5,013 nt of DNA from assembly GCA_027482985.1 (NCBI GenBank), contig JAIXVO010000693.1:1-5013 (forward strand), read 5' to 3'. This stretch comes from Cyanobacteriota bacterium (GTDB lineage: Bacteria; Cyanobacteriota; Cyanobacteriia; Leptolyngbyales; Leptolyngbyaceae). The translations under genes and the position numbers were made by a program. Of the stretch, positions 1-5,013 are shown one piece after another (the stretch's first letter is position 1; every line of letters starts with the position of its first letter). The notes beneath the pieces are model-generated. The model was given only the letters and a program-made list of their open reading frames with translations, did not search any database and was not told where the DNA came from.

Positions 1-1274
1 CGATCGCGATCGTGCTGGGGCAACTGGGACGATTGACGGGTTTCAGTAGTGACGCGGGCAATCGCATCACTCAGACCTTCGATCTGCTCCTCTATCTGAA
101 TCGCACCGATCTGGCCACGACCGCCATCGGGTTAGTGGCGATCGCCCTGATCCTGGCCTTGAAACGGACTCCACTGAAGCAATTTAACCTGGTGTTGGCG
201 CTCCTCTGCATTACGGGACTGACCGCCCTGTGGCAACCCGCCTCTGTGCAATTGGTGAAGGACATCGCCCCGGTGCCGCGATCGCTGCCCATGCCGATGC
301 TCCCGGATCTGGCATTGTTCCCCCAAATCTTGCTGGGTGCGATCTCTGTCGGGTTGGTGGGTCTGATTCAGGGAGCCGGGGTGGGGAAAACAATTCCCAA
401 TCCCGATGGGCGATATGGTAAAGCTTGGCAAGACTTTCTGGCGCAGGGGGTGTGCAACGTGGGGGCAGGCGTGTTCCAGGGCATTCCGCTGGGTGGCAGT
501 GTGTCGGGCACCGCGATTAACATCAGTGCGGGAGCCGTTTCGCGGTGGTCAATTGTGTTGGTGGGGCCGCTGGTCGTCGTGACGGTGCTAGTGTTTGGCG
601 GTGTCGTGGAACGCTTTCCGCAGCCTGCGATCGCGGCGTTATTGGTGGTCGCCGGGTTTCAGTCGTTCAATGTGCAGAAATGGAGTGATGTCTGGGTGAC
701 GGGTTGGCCACCCCGCATCGTCATGCTCACCACCTTTTTGGCGACGCTGTTGCTGCCTATCCAACAAGCTGTTGTGCTGGGTGTCGTACTCTCCATCTTG
801 ATCCAGGTTTATCGATCGTCGCTGGATGTGCAAGTCAAGCAAATCCTCATCGAGGGGACGGGCACCGTCTTTCAGGAACAATCTGCCCCCGCACAATTGC
901 CGTCCCACGCCATCACAATTTTGCATTTCTATGGCAGCGTCTTCTATGCCAGTGCCGACATTTTGCGAGCCGCTCTGCCTTCTCCGTATACCGCCCATCA
1001 ATCCGTCGTAATTTTGGGGCTACGGGGACGGAATGAACTGGGTAGCACCTTCATCAATTTACTGGGACGCTATGCGACGGAATTGAGCGATCGCAATAGT
1101 AAATTGATGCTGGCAGGTGTGGAACCCCTGGTTCTGAAACAGTTAACCAAAACCAGCATTGCCGAAATTATCCCACGCTCTGACATCTTCACCGCCACCC
1201 CATCTCTGGGAGAATCGATGAGGCAAGCGAACGCCTCGGCTGAAGCTTGGTTGGCGGAGTTTAAACAGGCATAA
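1..1274 (+). CDS. SulP-family inorganic anion transporter with C-terminal STAS domain (5' end missing)
   Basis: This is a secondary anion transporter of the inner membrane. SulP members move sulfate, bicarbonate or related anions, and the substrate cannot be read here. The frame is already open at the window edge (first full codon at 3), so the start and the first membrane helices are missing. Counting the codon at 12 as residue 1, hydrophobic segments lie near 36-50, 58-73, 101-124, 180-198, 204-218 and 236-267. The transport core shows GLIQGAGVGKTIPNPDG (115-133) and GVFQGIPLGGSVSGTA (153-168), typical of SulP repeats. A cytoplasmic STAS domain covers about 299-405, with LRGRNELGSTF (337-347) and KLMLAGV (364-370). 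The sodium-ligand aspartate of the bicarbonate transporter BicA, in its CIDALL segment, appears to align with Gln120, so a BicA role is not supported. The visible 3' end looks intact and ends at TAA. The family call is firm and the substrate is unknown. Confidence 0.93.
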   Translation, partial: IAIVLGQLGRLTGFSSDAGNRITQTFDLLLYLNRTDLATTAIGLVAIALILALKRTPLKQFNLVLALLCITGLTALWQPASVQLVKDIAPVPRSLPMPMLPDLALFPQILLGAISVGLVGLIQGAGVGKTIPNPDGRYGKAWQDFLAQGVCNVGAGVFQGIPLGGSVSGTAINISAGAVSRWSIVLVGPLVVVTVLVFGGVVERFPQPAIAALLVVAGFQSFNVQKWSDVWVTGWPPRIVMLTTFLATLLLPIQQAVVLGVVLSILIQVYRSSLDVQVKQILIEGTGTVFQEQSAPAQLPSHAITILHFYGSVFYASADILRAALPSPYTAHQSVVILGLRGRNELGSTFINLLGRYATELSDRNSKLMLAGVEPLVLKQLTKTSIAEIIPRSDIFTATPSLGESMRQANASAEAWLAEFKQA

Positions 1275-1443
1275 TCCCGATGTTGAGACTGGCTGATTAG
1301 CGCCATCGGCAATCCCAATGTATTCGTAATAATAAATTAATACCAGTTTCTATGTCTTTAGCTATACACTAAATAAAATTCAAAGACTTGATTCAATCTT
1401 TACCTGCAGAATCAGTCGATTTCAATTAACCCCTAATATACTC

Positions 1444-1474
1444 ATGATGCGTTAGTGAAAATTTAATGCATCAT
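1444..1474. terminator. Hairpin, possible weak terminator after the SulP gene
   Basis: ATGATGC at 1444-1450 pairs perfectly with GCATCAT at 1468-1474. The stem continues inward as GTTAG (1451-1455) against TTAAT (1463-1467) with two G-T wobbles, giving about 12 pairs around a 7-base loop. The bases after it (TACTTTTGTATT) are T-rich but are not a clean T run. It lies 170 bases past the SulP stop, so a terminator role is only one option. Confidence 0.3.
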
Positions 1475-1501
1475 TACTTTTGTATTCGGTTTTCAGTGTT
1501 G

Positions 1502-1603
1502 AGGATGGTGACTGGGAATCACATCCTGGCGATGCGTTATGACTAGCACCTGACCCATCCTAGAGTGGATACACCACGGAATCGCCAATTCCTTGAGTGC
1601 TAG
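1502..1603. other. Cluster of nested short hairpins of unknown role
   Basis: Three structures sit side by side. AGGAT (1502-1506) with ATCCT (1523-1527), plus GTGA (1508-1511) with TCAC (1519-1522), makes a 9-pair hairpin with one bulged G. CTAGCAC (1543-1549) pairs perfectly with GTGCTAG (1597-1603). Inside that pair are GTGG/CCAC (1565-1568, 1574-1577) and GGAAT/ATTCC (1578-1582, 1588-1592). No known RNA family was recognised. Short hairpins like these arise by chance in a few hundred bases, so the call rests on their density and nesting. The cluster lies just upstream of the larger palindrome and could belong to the same element. Confidence 0.35.
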
Positions 1604-1643
1604 CGTTGATTGATGGCTGAACTCCATTGAGTACTCGATGCAA

Positions 1644-1815
1644 CTAGTGATCTGTCAAGTCAAAGATGGTGGGTTTTGACTCCGCTCCAGCCACAGAGAA
1701 CGAGTGTTGAGACTTCGGCGTTAGCACTCAGCTTTCGTCCTGAGCTTAAGCCGAAGGGTCGAACGCGAGTCGAAACACGGCGATATGCACCACTTTAAGA
1801 TTGATAATTCACTAG
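1644..1815. repeat. Long imperfect palindrome (MITE-like element or structured RNA)
   Basis: Eight pairs of complementary blocks occur in strict nested order. They are CTAGTGA/TCACTAG (1644-1650, 1809-1815), TGTCAA/TTGATA (1653-1658, 1801-1806, one wobble), AAAG/CTTT (1662-1665, 1793-1796), TGGTG/CACCA (1667-1671, 1788-1792) and GTTTTGACTC/GAGTCGAAAC (1673-1682, 1767-1776, one wobble). Further in are GTTGA/TC(G)AAC (1706-1710, 1759-1764, one bulge), CTTCGGC/GCCGAAG (1713-1719, 1750-1756) and CTCAG/CTGAG (1727-1731, 1740-1744). That is about 49 pairs, far more than chance nesting would give. CCATT/AATGG (1624-1628, 1828-1832) may extend it outward. There is no transposase and no clear target duplication. 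The inner GACTC...GAGTCGAAAC blocks recall dispersed palindromic repeats common in cyanobacterial intergenic DNA, but that is from memory. A non-autonomous element, a REP-like repeat or an RNA all remain possible. Confidence 0.6.
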
Positions 1816-2001
1816 GCTGATAATCTGAATGGACGGAAGTGATAAAGGCGATCGATATGAACAGAATGTTGGTTAAATGTGAGCAAAAATAAACCTCAAC
1901 ATAAGATCAGTTTTGCCTCAGTTTAAGTATTTTGCTCGGCCATCGATCGCGCCCTCTGACTTTGCCAAGATTTTGCTGATACCTCATTTCATTCACTCAT
2001 C

Positions 2002-2016
2002 GATCAGGAGATGATC
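2002..2016 (+). promoter_or_regulatory. Shine-Dalgarno of the antiporter gene in a small hairpin loop; decides the start
   Basis: AGGAG at 2006-2010 touches the ATG at 2011, leaving no spacer, but stands 6 bases before the in-frame ATG at 2017. The second ATG is therefore the likelier start. GATCA (2002-2006) and TGATC (2012-2016) form a 5-bp inverted repeat with GGAGA in the loop, so the ribosome-binding core would be displayed in the loop and the stem would end right at the start codon. The sequence features are certain. Any effect of the fold on translation is speculation. Confidence 0.6.
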
Positions 2017-3525
2017 ATGTCGCAACAACCACCATCACCCGCCAGAATTCGGGAGGTTTCATACCTGGATGTCTTCATTCCGCTAGCTGTTCTGATCCTC
2101 TCGATTTCAGGGGGCGTTTTCTTATTTGGGCAGGCGGCGATCGATGGACCAGTCCAGGTCGCGTTACTCGTGAGTGCGATGGTGGCATCCCTGATCATTC
2201 TCAAAAATGGTCACTCTCCAGATGACATCGCTGCTGCGGGTGCTCGCGCCATATCGTCGGTGTCCACTGCTATTTTCATTTTGTTAGCAGTGGGGGCGCT
2301 GATTGGCACCTGGAACATGTCAGGCACGATTCCTACAATGGTGTATTACGGGATTCAACTGCTCCAACCCAGTTGGTTTTATGCTGCTTCTGCGCTCATT
2401 TGTGCCGTCGTGGCCCTCAGTATTGGCAGCTCTTGGACGACTGTCGGCACGATTGGGGTAGGGTTAGTCGGCATCGCGGCTTTGACGGGTGTCTCGCCTG
2501 TCATTACCGCCGGAGCCGTCATTTCTGGAGCTTATCTAGGAGACAAGACTTCGCCCCTGTCGGAGACTTCAATTCTCAGTGCGCAACTGGTCGGCCTTGA
2601 TATTTACACCCACATTCGCAACCAGATCTGGACTTCAATTCCCGCATTTTTGATCGCTCTGATTTGTTTTATTGTCCTGGGATTACAAACGAATCCCGTC
2701 AGTATCACTGAAACCGGATCGGATCTCGCTAAGTTAAATCAGTTGTTTTGGATTACGCCCTTAAATCTCATCCCGCTGGCTTTTCTGGTGTTTTTATCCA
2801 TGCGCAAGACACCCGCTTCCCTGGCGATTATGAGTGCCGCGATCGCGGCTGGCATCACCGGCGCAATCCTACAACCCCAAGCGATTCAGCGATTTGTCAA
2901 TGACCCCACCCTGCCTTGGCCGCTGGTCTATATCAAGGGCATCTGGATGGCGATGGCGAATGGCTATCAGGAAAATTCGGGGATTGCGGATATCGATCGC
3001 CTGCTGTCGAGAGGCGGCATGGATAGTATGTTGCTGACGCTGTGGATCATCATTGGTGCAGTCACCTTTGGCACCTTGATGGAAGAATTTGGCTTGCTGG
3101 CAAAACTGATCAACCCGTTATTGTTGAAAGCGAAAACGACGGGGCTGTTAGTCGCTACAGTCGTCGCCACGGGGATTGGGTTGAATATCATCGCGGGTGA
3201 TCAATACATTGCCCTGGTCTTACCCGCCCGGATCTTCCGGCTGGAATTTCAGCAGCGGGGCTTGCAACCCCAAACCTTATCGCGGGCGGCGGCGGATGGC
3301 GGTACGGTGACTTCGGCTTTAGTTCCCTGGAATTCCTGTGGCGCATTTATGGCAGCAACCCTCGGCGTGCCCACCCTGCTATATTTTCCCTACGCCATTT
3401 TCAATATTGCCAGCCCCCTCCTGTCGATCGCCTATGGCATCACGGGCTTCAAGATTGCGCGCATCCCCCCCGAAATGATGGCAGAGGAAGCATCGACAGC
3501 GGCAGATTCGGCCCAATCTCGTTAG
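2017..3525 (+). CDS. nhaC: NhaC-family Na+/H+ antiporter
   Basis: This is an inner-membrane antiporter expected to exchange cytoplasmic Na+ for external H+, as in the NhaC family. Some relatives (MleN) couple Na+ and H+ to malate/lactate exchange, so the exact substrate is open. The 502-residue length fits the family. Hydrophobic helices run through most of the protein. Counting ATG 2017 as residue 1, the signatures are GSSWTTVGTIGVGL (137-150), ITAGAVISGAYLGDKTSPLSETS (163-185) with the conserved GDK-SPL core, NIIAGDQYIALVLP (390-403) and GGTVTSALVPWNSCGA (428-443). The N-terminus is short and polar, and the last 20 or so residues are a polar tail. The ATG at 2017 is preferred over 2011 because AGGAG then has a 6-base spacer. 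No frameshift or missing motif is seen. The gene follows a 740-base gap and is closed by a terminator at 3593-3616, so it is probably its own transcription unit. Confidence 0.93.
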   Translation: MSQQPPSPARIREVSYLDVFIPLAVLILSISGGVFLFGQAAIDGPVQVALLVSAMVASLIILKNGHSPDDIAAAGARAISSVSTAIFILLAVGALIGTWNMSGTIPTMVYYGIQLLQPSWFYAASALICAVVALSIGSSWTTVGTIGVGLVGIAALTGVSPVITAGAVISGAYLGDKTSPLSETSILSAQLVGLDIYTHIRNQIWTSIPAFLIALICFIVLGLQTNPVSITETGSDLAKLNQLFWITPLNLIPLAFLVFLSMRKTPASLAIMSAAIAAGITGAILQPQAIQRFVNDPTLPWPLVYIKGIWMAMANGYQENSGIADIDRLLSRGGMDSMLLTLWIIIGAVTFGTLMEEFGLLAKLINPLLLKAKTTGLLVATVVATGIGLNIIAGDQYIALVLPARIFRLEFQQRGLQPQTLSRAAADGGTVTSALVPWNSCGAFMAATLGVPTLLYFPYAIFNIASPLLSIAYGITGFKIARIPPEMMAEEASTAADSAQSR

Positions 3526-3546
3526 CCACGCTGCGGCAAGCTCCAC

Positions 3547-3592
3547 GCCGTCATTCTGTCGCTCGCTATGTCCAGCTCGACAGGATGACGGC
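3547..3592. repeat. 15-bp inverted repeat just before the terminator
   Basis: GCCGTCATTCTGTCG (3547-3561) pairs along its whole length with CGACAGGATGACGGC (3578-3592), with a single T-G wobble, around a 16-base loop. It has no T run of its own. It begins 21 bases after the antiporter stop and ends on the base before the terminator stem. In RNA it could protect the 3' end of the antiporter message or stack on the terminator. A dispersed intergenic palindrome is the other reading. Confidence 0.8.
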
Positions 3593-3616
3593 AAAAGGCT
3601 GTCTTCAGCTTTTTTT
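3593..3616 (+). terminator. Intrinsic terminator of the antiporter gene
   Basis: GCTG (3598-3601) and CAGC (3606-3609) close a TCTT loop, and seven T follow at 3610-3616. Upstream AAAAG (3593-3597) can also pair with the T run, so the full stem reaches 9 pairs. The A run would give a T tract on the other strand too, but no minus-strand gene needs it here. It lies 67 bases past the antiporter stop and separates that unit from the sigma-like gene. Confidence 0.8.
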
Positions 3617-3633
3617 GCTAGCCCGAAAAATTG

Positions 3634-3653
3634 CCTGGATGCCAGGATATATT
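3634..3653 (+). promoter_or_regulatory. Perfect dyad CCTGG-ATG-CCAGG next to a TATATT box
   Basis: CCTGG (3634-3638) and CCAGG (3642-3646) form a perfect inverted repeat around three bases. TATATT at 3648-3653 follows one base later and is a plausible -10 box, 28 bases before the ATG at 3682. No good -35 hexamer stands 16-18 bases upstream of it: the T tract and TTGCTA near 3610-3620 are too far, and TTGCCT at 3631 is too close. The dyad could be an operator or activator site for the sigma-like gene, which would have to start transcription in this short gap. This is inferred from position and symmetry alone. Confidence 0.35.
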
Positions 3654-3681
3654 AGACGCAGGTTGTCTTGGACTGGATAGC

Positions 3682-4926
3682 ATGCGCCCGCGGCAGGAAT
3701 TGATTGACTTATTTTCGACTTTTGTCCAATTTGCGGGCGATCGCTTCAGCGGTTGGGTGTCGGATGGGCGACTGCGCCGCCAGATGCAACAGCGGTTAGC
3801 GACTGTCCCCACTGCCACTGCTGAGGCCAAAGCGCTCGAATCAGCCTGGGTGTTGTACTGGTATGAGCACTGGCGGCAAGAGCGCGATCGCCCCTCGCCG
3901 CTGGTCTTTGGGCATCTCTCGGCCTACTTGCAAGAAGCCTGTTATTGGGCTGCCACGCGCACGGTTCGCAAACTGCCTCAGTCGCAATATCCGGTGTCCG
4001 ATTGTTTTCAAATGGCGATCGCCGAAACCGCGACCGTCTTGGAGCGCTTTCAGCCAGAGCGGGGAGCCAGCCTCAAAACCTTTGCCCAGATGGTGTTTCC
4101 CAGTTTACTAGCAGAACAATTACGGCAACGGCAAGCCGCCCACTTTTGCACAGACCTGGGGTTATTGCGGCGGGTCAGCAAAAAGCGGCTGCTGGAGGCT
4201 TTGCGGCAGGTGGGTTTAGGGCCGGGGGAAATTGCCCAGTATCAATTGGCCTGGATGTGCTTCAATGCCCTCTATGTGCCACCCCAAGCAGGCGCGAAAT
4301 CTTTACCCGCCGCTGATACTAACCTGTGGACGCAAATTGCCCACCTGTATAACGAGGAACACCCCCGTCAACTGCCAGGTGCGGCAACGGACTGTCCGCC
4401 AGCCCGAATGGAACAGTGGTTGATGCAATGTGTAAGATGGGTGCGATCGTATTTATACCCGCCCATCGATTCGTTGAATGTGGCGAAACCGGGCGAGGGC
4501 GGCGGCGAATGGCAGGATGATTTGACGCAGCCGGGAGAGCCTTCTCTGTTGCTGGAGTTGATCAATCAGGAGGAAGAACAGACACGCCAAGCGCAGCAGC
4601 AACAATTGCAAGCCGCGATCGCCACCGCCTTAACTCAACTCGACGCGGAAACGCAAACTATCCTCCAGCTCTACTACCAACACGGCTTCACCCAGCAAGA
4701 AATTGAGCGCAAACTCCAACTTACTCAGCCCAAAATATCGCGGCGATTGAAGACAGCCAGAAAGACTTTAGTGCGCCAGAGTCAGGTAGCCTTGAATATT
4801 ACCCCTGATCCCGACCGGATAGAAGCGATGAGTGCTGCGATCGGAGTCTGGCTGGAAATCTACTACGGGAGTCTTCCGGCGGATCCGAGCAGCGCCGCTG
4901 TCGTGCTGGAGGCCAAGCCATCGTGA
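3682..4926 (+). CDS. Divergent cyanobacterial sigma-70-family (group 3-like) sigma factor
   Basis: Probable sigma factor that would direct RNA polymerase to a special promoter set; its regulon is unknown. The start is set at ATG 3682, giving 414 residues beginning MRPRQELIDLFSTF, which matches how I recall this cyanobacterial family starting. Extending to TTG 3631 would add 17 unlikely residues across the upstream dyad. A region 2-like segment lies at about 116-153 (VLERFQPERGASLKTFAQM, then LAEQLRQRQ). Region 4 is clear at about 320-366, with LDAETQTILQLYYQHGFTQQ and then a helix-turn-helix through EIERKLQLTQPKISRRLKTA. Some 165 residues separate the two, much more than in ECF sigmas, and about 48 residues follow region 4. 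A Glu/Gln-rich stretch (295-311) may be a short coiled helix. The Shine-Dalgarno is weak. It may belong to the SigI/SigJ-type lineage, but I do not assign a symbol. The sigma call rests mainly on region 4. Confidence 0.8.
   Translation: MRPRQELIDLFSTFVQFAGDRFSGWVSDGRLRRQMQQRLATVPTATAEAKALESAWVLYWYEHWRQERDRPSPLVFGHLSAYLQEACYWAATRTVRKLPQSQYPVSDCFQMAIAETATVLERFQPERGASLKTFAQMVFPSLLAEQLRQRQAAHFCTDLGLLRRVSKKRLLEALRQVGLGPGEIAQYQLAWMCFNALYVPPQAGAKSLPAADTNLWTQIAHLYNEEHPRQLPGAATDCPPARMEQWLMQCVRWVRSYLYPPIDSLNVAKPGEGGGEWQDDLTQPGEPSLLLELINQEEEQTRQAQQQQLQAAIATALTQLDAETQTILQLYYQHGFTQQEIERKLQLTQPKISRRLKTARKTLVRQSQVALNITPDPDRIEAMSAAIGVWLEIYYGSLPADPSSAAVVLEAKPS
4908..4912 (+). promoter_or_regulatory. Internal Shine-Dalgarno for the gene after the sigma factor
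   Basis: GGAGG lies inside the end of the sigma-like gene, 10 bases before GTG 4923 and 16 before ATG 4929. The spacing favours GTG as the start of the next gene, overlapping the sigma stop as GTGA. That arrangement implies translational coupling. Confidence 0.55.
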
Positions 4927-5013
4927 TCATGAAAGACCTGCAAGCGTGGTGGGTAGAACTCTCGCCCGCCCTAGAGTTGGCAGCGCAACAGCACAGCCAG
5001 CAATGCAGTACAG
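4923..5013 (+). CDS. Start of a DUF1822-like protein (3' end outside the window)
   Basis: An open frame begins at GTG 4923, or less likely at in-frame ATG 4929, and runs off the window edge after about 30 codons. The visible residues include LQAWWVELSPALELAAQQHS, the W-x-ELS...A...Q-S pattern that I recall near the start of cyanobacterial DUF1822 proteins. From memory, genes of that family often follow this type of sigma factor. The function of DUF1822 is not established. The GTGA overlap with the sigma stop and the GGAGG inside the sigma gene point to linked translation, so a partner or regulator of the sigma factor, such as an anti-sigma, is a reasonable guess but not shown. With so few residues, the reading frame is better supported than the family name. 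Confidence 0.55.
   Translation, partial: MIMKDLQAWWVELSPALELAAQQHSQQCST

Larger units (their letters stand above)
1275..2016. other. Long intergenic region, no gene seen
   Basis: No reading frame here has a credible start, length or composition for a protein, on either strand. About 1311-1500 is visibly AT-rich and holds several -10-like hexamers (TAAAAT at 1374-1379, TATACT at 1437-1442), but none has a convincing -35 at 16-18 bases, so no promoter is called. About 1502-1603 is rich in short hairpins, and 1644-1815 is a long imperfect palindrome listed separately. The stretch 1834-2010 is the probable leader and promoter zone of the antiporter gene. Its candidates, such as TAAGAT at 1902-1907, are weak. 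No tRNA, rRNA or known riboswitch was recognised. Confidence 0.7.
138..4622. repeat. Eight HIP1 octamers (GCGATCGC) spread over the genes
   Basis: Exact copies are at 138-145, 627-634, 1087-1094, 2839-2846, 3737-3744, 3884-3891, 4015-4022 and 4615-4622. This density is the hallmark of many cyanobacterial genomes and is the main clue to the source organism. All lie within coding sequence: three in the SulP gene, one in the antiporter and four in the sigma-like gene. Confidence 0.95.

Noticed and set aside
639..1001. Open frames on the minus strand and in other frames within the three large genes
   Set aside because: They lie wholly inside well-supported genes, have no ribosome-binding sites and show low-complexity or basic composition typical of shadow frames.
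1277..1309. CCGATG/CATCGG inverted repeat right after the SulP stop as a terminator
   Set aside because: The stem is only 6 bp around a 21-base loop and no T run follows.
1446..1539. Direct repeat GATGCGTTA at 1446-1454 and 1531-1539
   Set aside because: A single 9-base repeat is expected by chance in a stretch of this size, and the surrounding bases do not match.
1543..1603. tRNA-like outline: 7-bp closing stem with a 5-bp arm near the 3' side
   Set aside because: Total length is only 61 bases, the supposed T arm has a 5-base loop without TTCRA, the spacing to the closing stem is wrong, and there is no anticodon arm.
1275..2010. Absence of HIP1 sites as a sign of foreign DNA in the gap
   Set aside because: At the density seen in the genes only one or two sites would be expected in 740 bases, so having none is not informative.
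3631..3681. Longer sigma-like protein starting at TTG 3631
   Set aside because: The start is TTG without a Shine-Dalgarno, the added 17 residues do not look like the family, and they would cover the CCTGG/CCAGG dyad. ATG 3682 gives the expected MRPRQ start.
2012..4931. TGATCATG octamer at the start of both the antiporter (2012-2019) and the DUF1822-like gene (4924-4931)
   Set aside because: Two copies of a short palindrome-containing word near start codons, one of which includes a stop codon. No wider similarity is seen, so coincidence is the simplest reading.

Overview
The window looks cyanobacterial. It carries eight copies of the HIP1 octamer GCGATCGC in 5 kb, where about 0.1 would be expected by chance, and all eight lie inside genes. 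The proteins also resemble cyanobacterial families, in particular the sigma-like protein and the DUF1822-like start that follows it. Genus cannot be fixed from this sequence. All four supported genes are on the + strand.

Layout. (1) 1-1274: the 3' part of a SulP-family anion transporter with a C-terminal STAS domain; its start lies upstream of the window. (2) 1275-2016: a gap of about 740 bases with no credible gene. It has an AT-rich first part (about 1311-1500), then a hairpin-rich stretch (1502-1603), then a long imperfect palindrome (1644-1815, weakly extendable to about 1623-1833), then a leader running to the next gene. (3) 2017-3525: a complete NhaC-family Na+/H+ antiporter whose start is best placed at the second of two in-frame ATGs. 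(4) 3526-3681: a compact control region with a 15-bp inverted repeat, an abutting intrinsic terminator ending in seven T, and a perfect CCTGG/CCAGG dyad next to a TATATT box. (5) 3682-4926: a divergent sigma-70-like protein. (6) 4923 to the edge: the first 30 or so codons of a gene overlapping the sigma stop by GTGA, whose start resembles the DUF1822 family.

How the parts relate. The SulP and NhaC genes are separated by a long gap and need not be co-transcribed. They could be linked through ion homeostasis, but nothing in the sequence demonstrates this. The antiporter unit ends at the 3593-3616 terminator, and the sigma-like gene with its overlapping partner forms a separate unit that looks translationally coupled. 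The best candidates for something undescribed are the long palindrome at 1644-1815 and the divergent sigma/DUF1822 pair. The second gene of that pair is only just begun here.
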